64,000 nucleotides of DNA from an uncultured Candidatus Actinomarina sp. (GTDB taxonomy: Bacteria; Actinomycetota; Acidimicrobiia; Actinomarinales; Actinomarinaceae): assembly GCA_902619825.1 (NCBI GenBank), contig CACNFT010000004.1, positions 62,001 to 126,000 on the forward strand, read 5' to 3'. The notes under the pieces are model-generated. The model was not told where the DNA came from and searched no databases. It was given only the letters and a program-made list of their open reading frames with translations. Below are positions 47,587 through 57,233 of the stretch, in pieces (the stretch's first letter is position 1; every line of letters starts with the position of its first letter). The translations under genes were made by a program, and so were the position numbers.

Positions 47587-48492
47587 TTATTTATTAATTA
47601 TCCTTGATAAAAATGGAATAGTTACAAATATTGAGCTGTACGTTCCAGATATTATTCCAATAAATAGAGGTAAAGCAAAATCGGTTAGAGTTCCGGATAA
47701 ACCAATTATATTACCGAGAAACAATATAGAAGCTATTGGCACAGCTGAAGTAATTGATGTATTGATACTTCTCATTAAAATCTCATTAAACGTTTTGTTT
47801 AAAGTTTTTATAGATAAATTACTTTCTTTATTCATTCTTTGACTATCTCTTAATTTATCAAAAAGTATCACTGTATCGTAAAGGGAATAACCAAGAATAG
47901 TTAAAAGCGCAATGACTGTAGATGGTGTTATTTCAAAATTCAATAATAAATAAATCGTTGTACAAATTAATAGATCATGAATTAGAGCTATTAAAGCAAC
48001 TATAGAAAACCTAAACTGAAATCTAATTGATATAAGTAAAACTATAAAGGATAAAAATATTACAAGCGCTCGAATTCCCTTAGTTGTAATTTCTTGTCCA
48101 AATGTTGGTCCTACACGTTGGAACTCGATTTCATTACTGTCGACATTAAACTTATTTGCAAGATAATTTAAGAATTCAGATTCTTGGGATTGAGATCCCT
48201 CAACAGCTCTGAATAAAACAGTATCTGAATTTTCATAGGTTTGATATCTTGAAACTTCTAATATGTTGTTGGTAAGTACTTCATCTATGTCAGATTTAGA
48301 ATACTCACTTGTCAATTGATATGTTGTACCACCTGTAAAATCAATTGAGAAATTCAAGTTTAATATACCAATAGCTGCACATATCATCACCGTTAGAAAT
48401 ATTACTATTTCAACAATAAATATTTTTTGAAGCAAGTTTCGTTTATTGTAAAAATCGATATTTGTATTGCCTAAAAATAAGTTTTTAAACAT
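47587..48492 (-). CDS. secF: Protein translocase subunit SecF
   Basis: Membrane subunit of 301 aa that with SecD uses the proton gradient to aid Sec export. The first helix is followed by the periplasmic start FSIDFTGGTTYQL and then five helices. These include GLSGTLTDFALPLFIGIISG and a D...G..Y..YDTVILFDKLR segment typical of the SecD/SecF export domain. It overlaps secD by 8 bases. Confidence 0.95.
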   Translation of the reverse strand: MFKNLFLGNTNIDFYNKRNLLQKIFIVEIVIFLTVMICAAIGILNLNFSIDFTGGTTYQLTSEYSKSDIDEVLTNNILEVSRYQTYENSDTVLFRAVEGSQSQESEFLNYLANKFNVDSNEIEFQRVGPTFGQEITTKGIRALVIFLSFIVLLISIRFQFRFSIVALIALIHDLLICTTIYLLLNFEITPSTVIALLTILGYSLYDTVILFDKLRDSQRMNKESNLSIKTLNKTFNEILMRSINTSITSAVPIASILFLGNIIGLSGTLTDFALPLFIGIISGTYSSIFVTIPFLSRIINK

Positions 48493-49930
48493 TAGTTATA
48501 TCCTTGTTTTTAATTGGAAACAAAAATCTAGTATTGTTAATTCTTGATACAACAATTGGTACAACATTTCTTGTATAAAGACGTGTGAACAATAAATCAA
48601 AAATTGTTGCAATACCAAGTGCTAATGCAAAACCACGTATTGGACCTACAGCTAAAATATAAAGTAAAAAGGCTGCAGACAATGAAACGAAATCAGCTGT
48701 TAATATTGTCTTCCATGATTCATCTACAGCTTTATTAGCTGCGAATTCGAAGGATCTTCCAACTTTAATCTCGTCTTTAAGTTTTTCAAAAGTAACAATA
48801 TAAGAGTCAGCAGCTAAACCAATTGAAACAATAATTCCAGCAATTCCCGCAAGTGTTAATGTAAATCCTTGTAAATTTCCTAAAACTGAAATTACTGAAT
48901 AAAACAACAGCCCAAACATTGATAGACCAAATACGGATATGAAACCTAGAAATCGGTAATAAAGAATGATAATTATTGAAATTATAATTAGACCAATTAA
49001 TCCTGCTTGCAACCCAAGATTTAGTGTGTCCTCTCCTAAACTTGCAGAAACTTTCTGAATGGATGATCTTTCAAAAGATACTGGCAACGCACCATATCTC
49101 AAAATTACAGCAAGATTATTTGCTGATTCCCCTGTATCAGTATTTCCCATCGATATTGCTGCTGTTCCACCTGTTATACCTATATCAGGATTGACATCAA
49201 GAGCTATACCTGGTGCTGATACTATTTCACCGTCTAAGACAATCGCTAGTCGTCTTTTATCACCAGTTTCTCTTGCTAATTGTTTTGTTAAATCTGTAAA
49301 TTTAACAGCTGAAGAGTCTTTAAATTCTAAAGATACTATCCATTCATTCTCAGGGTATGCTGCAATTGCATCTTCAATATCATTACCAGTTAAGACTGCT
49401 GGACCTAGTTTATAAATGACAGGATAACTTGTTGTTATAGATAAAAGATATGACTCAGTATTTGGATCGTCATCTAAAGTAATTCCAATTTCTTCATCAA
49501 CACCAGGTGCTGATACTTTAATAGGATTCTCTGGATCATCGGGATTAGGAAGATATTCAAAAGCAGGTGAATATCCAGTATCAAAAGAGGAAGCTAGTAC
49601 TGGTCTAAATGTCAATAAACCAGTTGCTCCTAGGGCTTCAATTGCGCGTTCTTGATCTGTAACTCCTGGAAGCTGAACTAGTACAGCATTATTCCCACTT
49701 ATAGAAATTTCTGGTTCTTGTACGTCACCAAATGCCTCAATTCTTGTTCTCATTATTTCAACAGACTTTTCTAAAACTTCTGGATCAGTATTTTGATCAG
49801 CTGTAAGTATTACCGAGATTCCACCTTGTAAATCTAAACCAAGTTTTGGTGATAAGGATGATTGATAAACATAAACAAATAAACCAATAGATAGAACTGG
49901 TAGAAAAAGAAATTTAAGGGTTCGTCTCAT
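48485..49930 (-). CDS. secD: Protein translocase subunit SecD
   Basis: Partner of SecF, 481 aa. An N-terminal helix leads to LGLDLQGGISVILTAD, the first periplasmic domain with VEIMRTRIEAFGDVQEPEI, then an export domain with six helices (AGIAGIIVSIGLAADSYIVTFEKLK). The extracytoplasmic region contains an extra segment rich in D, P and E (about residues 115-165), common in actinobacterial SecD. The yajC-secD-secF order is intact. Confidence 0.95.
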   Translation of the reverse strand: MRRTLKFLFLPVLSIGLFVYVYQSSLSPKLGLDLQGGISVILTADQNTDPEVLEKSVEIMRTRIEAFGDVQEPEISISGNNAVLVQLPGVTDQERAIEALGATGLLTFRPVLASSFDTGYSPAFEYLPNPDDPENPIKVSAPGVDEEIGITLDDDPNTESYLLSITTSYPVIYKLGPAVLTGNDIEDAIAAYPENEWIVSLEFKDSSAVKFTDLTKQLARETGDKRRLAIVLDGEIVSAPGIALDVNPDIGITGGTAAISMGNTDTGESANNLAVILRYGALPVSFERSSIQKVSASLGEDTLNLGLQAGLIGLIIISIIIILYYRFLGFISVFGLSMFGLLFYSVISVLGNLQGFTLTLAGIAGIIVSIGLAADSYIVTFEKLKDEIKVGRSFEFAANKAVDESWKTILTADFVSLSAAFLLYILAVGPIRGFALALGIATIFDLLFTRLYTRNVVPIVVSRINNTRFLFPIKNKDITNV

Positions 49931-50178
49931 GAAATACTGTTAATAAATGAAGTCTTAATTTTTATTTCACCATTTTTGAGAACTAATGTAACTGTATCAT
50001 CACTTATTGATGTTACTCTTCCGTAAATACCTGAATCTGTGATTACATCTTCACCGATTTTTAGGTTTTTTACGAATTCTTTGTGTTTTTTATTTCGTCT
50101 TCGCTGAGGTAAATATAAAACTGCATAAAATACAACAAAAACAAAAACTAAGGGCAATAAAGATACTATGTCACTCAT
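49927..50178 (-). CDS. yajC: Preprotein translocase accessory subunit YajC
   Basis: Single-helix membrane protein of 83 aa associated with SecDF. The N-terminal helix (LLPLVFVFVVFYAVLYL) is followed by PQRRRNKKHKEFVKNLKIGE and an SH3-like domain (VITDSGIYGRVTSISDDTVTL). It overlaps tgt by 8 bases and secD by 4 bases, so the Sec and queuosine genes are probably co-transcribed. Confidence 0.94.
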   Translation of the reverse strand: MSDIVSLLPLVFVFVVFYAVLYLPQRRRNKKHKEFVKNLKIGEDVITDSGIYGRVTSISDDTVTLVLKNGEIKIKTSFINSIS

Positions 50179-51247
50179 TTATAAATTCCTTTTTAAAACT
50201 ATCAAAACTTGATTTTAATATACTTTCTCTAGCTTCTTCAATAATTTGTTCTGTTTGAATTATATTATGAACAGTTAAATATAACCAAGAAGTTGTATTT
50301 TCATTTGCAAAAAGGTGACGTAAATAAGCTCTTGAATAATTTAAACACGTAAAGCATTTGCAATTAGTATCTATAGGATTTTCATCATTTTTAAATTTTT
50401 GATTTTTTATGTTGATGTATGTATTACGAGTAATTAACTTACCATGTCTTGCGAGTCTTGCAGGCCAAACACAATCAAACATGTCAACACCAGAATCAAT
50501 CAAATCAATTAAACCTATGGTGTCACCTAAGCCCATAACATATCTTGGCTTTCCTATTGGAAGTATTGAATTTAAATGATCTACGACCTTTTTTCTTTCA
50601 GTACTTGTTTCACCGATTGCTAATCCACCAATTGCATATCCATCAAATTCTAATTCAATCATTGATTTTGCTGAAGTTTCTCTTAAATCAAGATTTAAAC
50701 CTCCTTGAACTATGCCAAACAGTTCTTGTTTATTGTTTTTATGTACACTTTTTGCTTTTTCAGCCCACTGACTTGTAATTTCTATTGCTTTCATTTGATC
50801 TTCATCTGATCTGTCATAATCAATTAAATAATCAAAAATCATTGCAATATCACTGCCTAAAAGATTTTGTGTGTTGACTGATTCTTCAGGAGTCATTTTA
50901 AAAAAGGAACCATCATATACATTTTTAAATTCAATACCATCATTTAATAATTTGGTTGGTAATGACCAAGCTTGAAAACCTCCAGAGTCAGTAAGTATTA
51001 ATTTATCCCAATTCATAAATTTATGTAATCCACCTAAATCATTTATTAACTGTGCTCCTGGTCTTAGATGTAGATGGTATGCATTTGCTAGAAGTATTGA
51101 GGTCTTATCTAGATACTGATGAGGTGTAGATTTAATTGCACCTCTTGTAGCAACAGGCATAAATGTGGGAGTCTGTACTTCAATATTATTTATAGACAAT
51201 AACCCAGCTCGAGCATTTTTATCATTTGAAATTAATTTATATGCCAT
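50171..51247 (-). CDS. tgt: Queuine tRNA-ribosyltransferase
   Basis: Exchanges guanine-34 for the queuosine precursor in tRNAs with GUN anticodons, 358 aa. The nucleophile and substrate region is LILTDSGGFQAWSL, followed by DIAMIFDYLIDYDRS, IGGLAIGETSTE and GVDMFDCVWPAR. The zinc-binding site is CKCFTCLNYSRAYLRHLF. The neighbour queA catalyses the next step, so queuosine modification should operate, with the preQ1 genes elsewhere or the base imported. Confidence 0.95.
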   Translation of the reverse strand: MAYKLISNDKNARAGLLSINNIEVQTPTFMPVATRGAIKSTPHQYLDKTSILLANAYHLHLRPGAQLINDLGGLHKFMNWDKLILTDSGGFQAWSLPTKLLNDGIEFKNVYDGSFFKMTPEESVNTQNLLGSDIAMIFDYLIDYDRSDEDQMKAIEITSQWAEKAKSVHKNNKQELFGIVQGGLNLDLRETSAKSMIELEFDGYAIGGLAIGETSTERKKVVDHLNSILPIGKPRYVMGLGDTIGLIDLIDSGVDMFDCVWPARLARHGKLITRNTYINIKNQKFKNDENPIDTNCKCFTCLNYSRAYLRHLFANENTTSWLYLTVHNIIQTEQIIEEARESILKSSFDSFKKEFINE

Positions 51248-52247
51248 CGTTTTTTATTTTAAACATTACTGCATCACCAAAACTTAGGAACTTCATATTA
51301 TTTTCTAAGGCAAAAGCATAAAGTTTTTTCCAGGAATCGCCATAAATAGCTTGAACAATTGAAAGTAGAGAACTCTTAGGAGCATGAAAATTTGTTATTA
51401 GATAGTCAGCAACATTAAATTTGAATCCTTTTGTTATAAACAAATTTGTATTTCCTTTAAAAGTAGAAGTATTATTTACATGCTCTAAAGTTCTTAATGT
51501 TGTTGTACCAACACAAACAATATTATATCCGTTCTTTTTTTTCGCAATTATTTCATGGTAAGTTGCTTCATTAATCTCATAATCTTCAGAATGTATATCA
51601 TAATCTTCTACGTATTCAGTACTGATAGGTTTGAACGTACCGAGACCAATATCAAGATTAAGGAATCTTATATTAATATCCTTTTTTTCAAGCTGTTGAA
51701 ATAAATTTGGAGTGAAATGAAGAGCAGCTGTAGATGCAGCCAATGAAAATCCATTCTTACTAAAAAAAGTTTTGTAGTGTTCATATTTATAATCCAAATC
51801 ATCAATGTAAGGTGGCAAAGGAGTTGATCCATAATTATTGATTATTTGTTCTAACGGTAAAGAAAATTTTATTCTAAATCCATCGGTTACATTTTTGATA
51901 ATATTTATTGAGAAATTTTCAAGTTCAATTTCTTCTCCAATTTTCTTTTTTCCATTAAATTTAAGTAAACAATCTGCTGAATATTCATCAACTATCTTAA
52001 GTATGAATATTTCTACGTTTCCATTAGTATGTTTTTTAATTGTCTTAACTCTTACATCTATAACTTGAGAATTATTAAAGACCAGCAATGATCGGTTTGG
52101 AATCACATTATCTATATTTTCAAATTTATGAATTATCATACTTTCAGCATCAAGAATTTTTGAATCTTCTGGATTTTGGTATGGATCTTGAGCTATCGAA
52201 GATTTTGGTAGATGATAATCTAAATCAGAAATATGGGTTTTGTTCAA
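51237..52247 (-). CDS. queA: S-adenosylmethionine:tRNA ribosyltransferase-isomerase QueA
   Basis: Transfers and rearranges the ribosyl moiety of SAM onto preQ1-tRNA to form epoxyqueuosine, 336 aa. Blocks typical of QueA are DYHLPKSSIAQDPYQNPEDS at the N-terminus, PLPPYIDD, AAPSTAALHF-like SLAASTAALHFTPNL, DIGLGTFKPI and FHAPKSSLLSIVQAIYG. It follows the nuclease-like gene with no spacer and overlaps tgt by 11 bases. Confidence 0.95.
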   Translation of the reverse strand: MNKTHISDLDYHLPKSSIAQDPYQNPEDSKILDAESMIIHKFENIDNVIPNRSLLVFNNSQVIDVRVKTIKKHTNGNVEIFILKIVDEYSADCLLKFNGKKKIGEEIELENFSINIIKNVTDGFRIKFSLPLEQIINNYGSTPLPPYIDDLDYKYEHYKTFFSKNGFSLAASTAALHFTPNLFQQLEKKDINIRFLNLDIGLGTFKPISTEYVEDYDIHSEDYEINEATYHEIIAKKKNGYNIVCVGTTTLRTLEHVNNTSTFKGNTNLFITKGFKFNVADYLITNFHAPKSSLLSIVQAIYGDSWKKLYAFALENNMKFLSFGDAVMFKIKNDGI

Positions 52248-52601
52248 TTACTTGTTTAAAAGCTTAATAAAAAGTTCATATGACATTGACACAACTTCAG
52301 GCATTCCATCATTTGTTCTTCTCTTGTTGTCACCCTGTCTCTTAAGTTTTTTCCAAAATAACACAGTATTTTCATCGCTTGACTTTTCAATTGCTTTACC
52401 AAGTGATTGATGTAAATTTAGATTTTGTCGAGATTTTGCTTCAATAAAATACTCTTCTCCGTCAACAAACAATTGTATGTCACCCAAATCATTAGAACCA
52501 CCTTCAGCGAAACGTTGAGCTTTCATATTTGAATTTTCGTTCAGTCTTTTTACGATATTTGATTCGTATGTAGTTCCCTGTTTTTTAGCTTTATTAACCA
52601 C
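52248..52601 (-). CDS. Hjc-like PD-(D/E)XK nuclease, possible Holliday junction resolvase
   Basis: Small nuclease-fold protein of 117 aa. It has the layout of archaeal Hjc and phage resolvases: GTTYESNIVKRL with Glu13, then RFAEGGSNDLGDIQLF with Asp41, then YFIEAKSRQNL with Glu54 and Lys56, a complete PD-(D/E)XK site. In most actinobacteria the position between yebC and queA/tgt holds ruvC-ruvA-ruvB, none of which is here. That makes a role in junction resolution attractive but unproven. Hypothetical alternatives are a general structure-specific nuclease or a VRR-NUC relative. The gene abuts queA directly. Confidence 0.7.
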   Translation of the reverse strand: MVNKAKKQGTTYESNIVKRLNENSNMKAQRFAEGGSNDLGDIQLFVDGEEYFIEAKSRQNLNLHQSLGKAIEKSSDENTVLFWKKLKRQGDNKRRTNDGMPEVVSMSYELFIKLLNK

Positions 52602-52620
52602 ATAATAATTGTAGCTAAAA

Positions 52621-53364
52621 TTATTCTGTTATTGCTTTTTCTAATAGTTTGTTATCAATGTCAAAATTTGCATATACGTTTTGAACATCATCTAATTCTT
52701 CTAATGCTTCTATCAACTTCGACAATCTGTTAAATTTTTCAATGTCTAAATTGACAGAGCTGGATGGTAAATAAGCAACCTCCGAATTTACTAAGTTAAA
52801 ACCTGAATTTCTAAATAATTGATCTACTTTCTGAAATTCAGAAGGTTGGAATTCAAATGTGACACCCGTTTCATTTTCTTGAATATCTATACAATTATTT
52901 TCTATTGCAAGATCTATTATCTCTTCTTTATATTCATCAAATTGAAATATTGCTTTCCTTGAAAATAAGTAATTAACACTTCCAGGAGAACCGGTATTCC
53001 CTTCATATTTATTAAAAGTTGCTTTTACATCTGATGAAGTTCTATTTCTATTGTCAGTGACGCATTCAACTAATATTGCAACACCATTTGGTCCGTAACC
53101 TTCATATGTAATCTCATCAAATGATTCTGTTGATGAATCACCTGACATTCTCTTTAATGCATTGTCAATATTTGAATTGGGTACTGAGTTTGATTTGGCT
53201 TTACTAATCGCTTGATAAAGTGCAGCATTATTATTTGGATCAGCACCACCATTCTTGGCTGCAACTTCGATACCCCTAATTAGTTTGGCAAATAATTTTC
53301 CTCTTTTAGCATCATTGGCACCTTTTTTTCTTTTTATCGTTGACCACTTAGAGTGACCTGACAT
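52621..53364 (-). CDS. YebC/PmpR-family protein (TACO1-like)
   Basis: Protein of 247 aa with the invariant N-terminus MSGHSKWSTIKRKKGANDAK and later GPNGVAILVECVTDNRNRT, GSVNYLFSRKA and the acidic C-terminal EALEELDDVQNVYAN. Members were annotated as transcription regulators, and more recent work links the family to translation of difficult peptide stretches. The start overlaps pdxT by 17 bases, consistent with the standard pdxST-yebC actinobacterial order. Confidence 0.94.
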   Translation of the reverse strand: MSGHSKWSTIKRKKGANDAKRGKLFAKLIRGIEVAAKNGGADPNNNAALYQAISKAKSNSVPNSNIDNALKRMSGDSSTESFDEITYEGYGPNGVAILVECVTDNRNRTSSDVKATFNKYEGNTGSPGSVNYLFSRKAIFQFDEYKEEIIDLAIENNCIDIQENETGVTFEFQPSEFQKVDQLFRNSGFNLVNSEVAYLPSSSVNLDIEKFNRLSKLIEALEELDDVQNVYANFDIDNKLLEKAITE

Positions 53365-53926
53365 TTACACCGTCCTTAAGGAAACTACTTAACCAATCTA
53401 AATAAACTTTATCATTGGTTAATTCTGGATGAAAAGATAGACCGACAATATTATTTTCTATTACACCGACAACTTCATTATCAATTGTTGCTATTGGTGT
53501 TACTGAATCTTCGTAAGAGAGAATTTTGGGAGCTCTTATGAAACAATACATTTCTTTATTACCTAGTAAGTTAACGAGTCCCTCAAATGATTGATTTTGA
53601 CGACCGTATGCATTTCTTTCAACTACTGTATTTAAAACTCCCAATGATGTTTCACCATCAATCACGTCTTTTGCTAATAGAATTAAACCAGCACATGTTC
53701 CTAATGTCGGAATTCCACTTTCTATTAATTTTTTTATTGCAGAAAATAAATCATTATTTTCTTGAATTTTTATCATAGATGTAGATTCTCCGCCTGGAAG
53801 AATTAAGGAATTAACACTAGATAAATCCGTAGTATCTTTAATTAAAACATAATCTTGATCTATAAATTCTAAAGATTGTACATGATTGTAAAAGGAACCT
53901 TGAAGTGCTAAAACGCCAGTTTTCAT
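53348..53926 (-). CDS. pdxT: Pyridoxal 5'-phosphate synthase glutaminase subunit PdxT
   Basis: Class I glutaminase of 192 aa that feeds ammonia to PdxS. The glutamine site is LPGGESTSM, the nucleophile Cys is in GTCAGLILLA, and the His-Glu pair is in SFHPELTND. The N-terminal VLALQGSFYNHV is typical. The ORF track uses a TTG two codons upstream. The ATG at 53926 forms TAATG with the pdxS stop and has AGAGG 6 bases before it, so it is preferred. Confidence 0.95.
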   Translation of the reverse strand: MKTGVLALQGSFYNHVQSLEFIDQDYVLIKDTTDLSSVNSLILPGGESTSMIKIQENNDLFSAIKKLIESGIPTLGTCAGLILLAKDVIDGETSLGVLNTVVERNAYGRQNQSFEGLVNLLGNKEMYCFIRAPKILSYEDSVTPIATIDNEVVGVIENNIVGLSFHPELTNDKVYLDWLSSFLKDGVNVRSL

Positions 53927-54810
53927 TACCAACCTCTTTTAGCTAATTTCTCCGCTTCATCTAAATCATCTATATTTATCCCTACCATTGGTTCACCAAG
54001 GTTTTTAGAAACCTCTATAAGTTTTTCTGGATCATTGTAGTTTGTTGTTGCAATTACAATTGCTTCTGCTCTTTCTTTTGGATCACCGCTTTTAAATATT
54101 CCCGATCCAACAAATACACCATCACAGCCGAGTTGCATCATCAATGCTGCATCAGCAGGTGTTGCTATACCTCCAGCAGCAAAATTAACTACTGGCAATT
54201 TACCAAGCTCATGAATCTCTTTAACGACATCAAATGGTGCTCTTATTTCTTTTGCCAGTGACATCAATTCATTTTGATCAGATGTTTTAATTTTATTAAT
54301 ACCATCAGTCATACTTCTCATATGCTTTACAGCTTCAATAACGTTCCCAGTGCCAGCTTCACCTTTAGTTCGAATCATAGCTGCACCCTCACCAATTCGT
54401 CTGCATGCTTCACCTATGTCAGTTGCACCATTAACAAATGGAGTCTTTATATCATGTTTATAGATATGATTTTTATCATCAGCTGGTGTTAAAACTTCAC
54501 TTTCATCAATAAAGTCAATGCCTAAGGATTCTAACATTTGCGCTTCAACAAAATGACCAATACGAGCTTTTGCCATAACTGGTATTGACACTGAATCTAT
54601 CACTTCTTGAATTGTCTCAACTGATGACATTCTTGCAACACCACCTTCTGCACGAATATCAGCGGGAATTCTCTCTAATGCCATAACAGCAACTGCACCA
54701 GATTTTTCGGCTATAACAGCTTGTTCTGCATTGACGACGTCCATTATTACGCCACCTTTTAACATTTCAGCTAAACCCTTTTTAATTTTAAAAGTTGATT
54801 CAATTTTCAT
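53926..54810 (-). CDS. pdxS: Pyridoxal 5'-phosphate synthase subunit PdxS
   Basis: Synthase subunit of 294 aa that builds vitamin B6 from ribose-5-phosphate, glyceraldehyde-3-phosphate and ammonia. The catalytic regions are [49 protein letters not shown] and [17 protein letters not shown] followed by [12 protein letters not shown]. With PdxT it forms the deoxyxylulose-independent pathway usual in Actinobacteria. Confidence 0.97.
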   Translation of the reverse strand: MKIESTFKIKKGLAEMLKGGVIMDVVNAEQAVIAEKSGAVAVMALERIPADIRAEGGVARMSSVETIQEVIDSVSIPVMAKARIGHFVEAQMLESLGIDFIDESEVLTPADDKNHIYKHDIKTPFVNGATDIGEACRRIGEGAAMIRTKGEAGTGNVIEAVKHMRSMTDGINKIKTSDQNELMSLAKEIRAPFDVVKEIHELGKLPVVNFAAGGIATPADAALMMQLGCDGVFVGSGIFKSGDPKERAEAIVIATTNYNDPEKLIEVSKNLGEPMVGINIDDLDEAEKLAKRGW

Positions 54811-54824
54811 ATATTTAATATTAA

Positions 54825-55811
54825 CTACAAATTGTTATAGACATAAATCCAATCATCTAATACTTTTTGTGAATTGTAATTTTTATTTATATGGTCGTAT
54901 TGCTTGTTCCATATTTTGTCTAAATCTGCATTATTTAATTTATTTAATACGTCCAGTAATGATTTGAGATTATTATTCTTAAAATAGATACCACTATCTC
55001 CTAAAAGATCGATAAACGCAGTTAAATTTGAACAAATTGCAATATTTCCAGCATTTATAGCTTCTAAAATTGTTATACCAAAGCTTTCAGAATGTGTTTG
55101 TGGTGCGATAAAATAACCAACATTTTTAATAATTGAATTTTTCTCATCATCTGATAGATCAATTAAGTATTTTATTAAACCATCCTTTGAGCTTTTATTT
55201 GTTATTGCAATAAACTCTCTTGTATCCTCCATAGTCTTTGATAAATCTATGAACAATTTTAAGTTTTTTCTACTTTCATTTCTTCCTATAAATAGAAAAT
55301 TATTATTTGGAATAAAAGAAATATTTTTATTTATATCAATGAAATTAGGAATTATTCTTGTTGTCTTTGATAACGTTAAAGCGTTAGCTTTTGCCTCATC
55401 ACTTACAGCAGTGGAATAAAAATTTTTATTTTTTAAAGTTAAGTACAAAAATTTAAGACCATAATAAATAAACTTGCTTATTTTTGCATGATGAGTAACA
55501 ACAACCTTTTTTGAAGTTTTTATTCTCCAAAAAAATAATGGTATGAAGGGCTCATGAATATGAATTATATCTGCCCATCCCATGGCTTCATTTAAGATTT
55601 TATTATCAGGTATAAGTGATATTGGATTGCTTGAACCATTGAAAGGAATTTTGAATGATTTACCAATATCATAATCAGAAGATTCTGGCGCTAATAGACG
55701 AACATTAAAATTAGAACTATCCAAGCCATTCTTAAAAAGATTAACTTGATTTTGCACCCCACCATAAAAACTAACGTTATATGGTGAAACTAATAATAGA
55801 TTAGTATTCAC
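54825..55811 (-). CDS. GT4 glycosyltransferase, PimA-like (phosphatidylinositol mannosyltransferase)
   Basis: Glycosyltransferase of 328 aa with the GT-B fold. The N-terminus [18 protein letters not shown] matches the GGVQ donor/acceptor loop of PimA, and [20 protein letters not shown] holds the E-x7-E nucleotide-sugar motif. It overlaps an acyltransferase and is followed upstream by a PIP synthase, the mycobacterial pgsA-patA-pimA arrangement. The likely job is adding mannose to phosphatidylinositol on the inner face of the membrane. The sugar donor is inferred. Confidence 0.86.
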   Translation of the reverse strand: MNTNLLLVSPYNVSFYGGVQNQVNLFKNGLDSSNFNVRLLAPESSDYDIGKSFKIPFNGSSNPISLIPDNKILNEAMGWADIIHIHEPFIPLFFWRIKTSKKVVVTHHAKISKFIYYGLKFLYLTLKNKNFYSTAVSDEAKANALTLSKTTRIIPNFIDINKNISFIPNNNFLFIGRNESRKNLKLFIDLSKTMEDTREFIAITNKSSKDGLIKYLIDLSDDEKNSIIKNVGYFIAPQTHSESFGITILEAINAGNIAICSNLTAFIDLLGDSGIYFKNNNLKSLLDVLNKLNNADLDKIWNKQYDHINKNYNSQKVLDDWIYVYNNL

Positions 55812-56667
55812 TTGTCCACACGGGCTGTATTGAATGCCAATCGTTTATATCTAAGACCAATAATTCTTCAAAACTTTTAGATAGAGTCTTTAAACCGTGT
55901 TGTATACTTGTTGCTTCATTTTCAAAAAAAGGTACATAAAACGGTTTGTTAAATCTTAACTTGTATCCACGTTTTGTTTTTATCATCGCAGTTGGAATAA
56001 TTGGTACCTCAGTTTTTAAAGAAAGTGCAACGGGACCTTTCGGAAAAGCAGCAAGTTGACCAAAAAAATCAGTTGCAACACCTGATTTTTTGATACTTCT
56101 TTCAGATAGAAGACATATATCTTTTCCAGATTTTAATTTATTAACAAGTAAATCAAATGTATTTTGACCTTTACCTCCGATAATGATTTCTATCCCAAGA
56201 GATTCTCGTAAAGATTTAAACCAATTTAAAACATAACTGTTATTTAATGGTTCTGCTACTGCTAGAAGGTTTAATTTTATTGAGTTACCTATTGGGATTG
56301 CAAATTCCCAATTACCAAGATGAGGAAGGGCAAAGATCAAACCCGGATATTGTTTTTTCAACTTATCAACATATTCGTGATTTTCGATTTCAACATGGGG
56401 ACTGATATGTTTTGAGAAATTCTTATTAGTAAGCCACAAAGTTTCCAGCCAATATCGTGTGTAATTAATTTTTACAACTAGTGGATTATAGTTTATTTTT
56501 AATTTCTTAAATATTTTTCTACGTTTAAATAACTTTACTGATGATCTGAATGTCAAAAGAAAATAAAGAGTACCGATTGGTACAGACAATAGTCTTAACA
56601 ATGTATACGGTAAGATTTTTAATATCTTATGGCTCAAACTAATAAATAGATATTGTAAAATTTTCAT
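55801..56667 (-). CDS. Lysophospholipid-type acyltransferase, PatA-like (PIM acyltransferase)
   Basis: Membrane-associated acyltransferase of 288 aa in the HtrB/LpxL-PatA family. The catalytic H-x4-E motif is in ALPHLGNWEFAIP. AEPLNNSYVLNWFKSLRE and VALSLKTEVPIIPTAM are family blocks. An N-terminal hydrophobic segment (LLRLLSVPIGTLYFLL) should anchor it. Next to the PimA-like gene it most likely acylates a mannosylated phosphatidylinositol, as PatA does in mycobacteria. Confidence 0.85.
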   Translation of the reverse strand: MKILQYLFISLSHKILKILPYTLLRLLSVPIGTLYFLLTFRSSVKLFKRRKIFKKLKINYNPLVVKINYTRYWLETLWLTNKNFSKHISPHVEIENHEYVDKLKKQYPGLIFALPHLGNWEFAIPIGNSIKLNLLAVAEPLNNSYVLNWFKSLRESLGIEIIIGGKGQNTFDLLVNKLKSGKDICLLSERSIKKSGVATDFFGQLAAFPKGPVALSLKTEVPIIPTAMIKTKRGYKLRFNKPFYVPFFENEATSIQHGLKTLSKSFEELLVLDINDWHSIQPVWTSEY

Positions 56668-57233
56668 TTAAGATTCTTATATAGAATATTAAATCTTTGA
56701 TAAACAGTAAGCCACAATATAAATGTGAAGATATAAATACTATAAAAAGGCAATTCGAAAAGCATATATATTACAGCAAAAATTACTCGTTCTGGACGAG
56801 CAGCTACACCAACTTTGTTATCTATACCCAACAACTCACCACGAGCTCGTAAATATGGAACTAAATTTGATCCAGTAACGATTGATAATAGAACAAACAA
56901 TTCAAAATCTGTTGAAGTAAACCTAATTGCAACTACGCTCCATATAAAAAGTTCACCAACTCTGTCAATAAATGAATCAAGTAAAGCCCCTTTTCTTGAA
57001 ATCATATTGGTTGTTCTTGCTAAAGGTCCATCTAATCCATCGATTGCGCTACCAATAAAAATTGTTAAGGCACCTATTGTTTTAGTGTCATTTAAAAACA
57101 AATAACATCCAATAATTACTATCAATAACCCTAAAAAAGAAAGAACATTTGGCTTAATACCAAGCTTTATACAAATATTAATAAATGGAACAGCAAATTT
57201 TTCAGAAGCAGATTTAAAATACTTTTCAAGCAT
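56664..57233 (-). CDS. CDP-alcohol phosphatidyltransferase, probable phosphatidylinositol-phosphate synthase
   Basis: Membrane enzyme of 189 aa with the complete family signature DGLDGPLARTTNMISRKGAL followed by DSFIDRVGE. VGVAARPERV downstream resembles the arginine-rich phosphate-binding loop of actinobacterial PIP synthases (PgsA1). Its position before PatA-like and PimA-like genes supports synthesis of phosphatidylinositol phosphate rather than phosphatidylglycerophosphate. The other family member in the window (6829) lacks this context. It overlaps the neighbours by 4 and 8 bases. Confidence 0.85.
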   Translation of the reverse strand: MLEKYFKSASEKFAVPFINICIKLGIKPNVLSFLGLLIVIIGCYLFLNDTKTIGALTIFIGSAIDGLDGPLARTTNMISRKGALLDSFIDRVGELFIWSVVAIRFTSTDFELFVLLSIVTGSNLVPYLRARGELLGIDNKVGVAARPERVIFAVIYMLFELPFYSIYIFTFILWLTVYQRFNILYKNLK

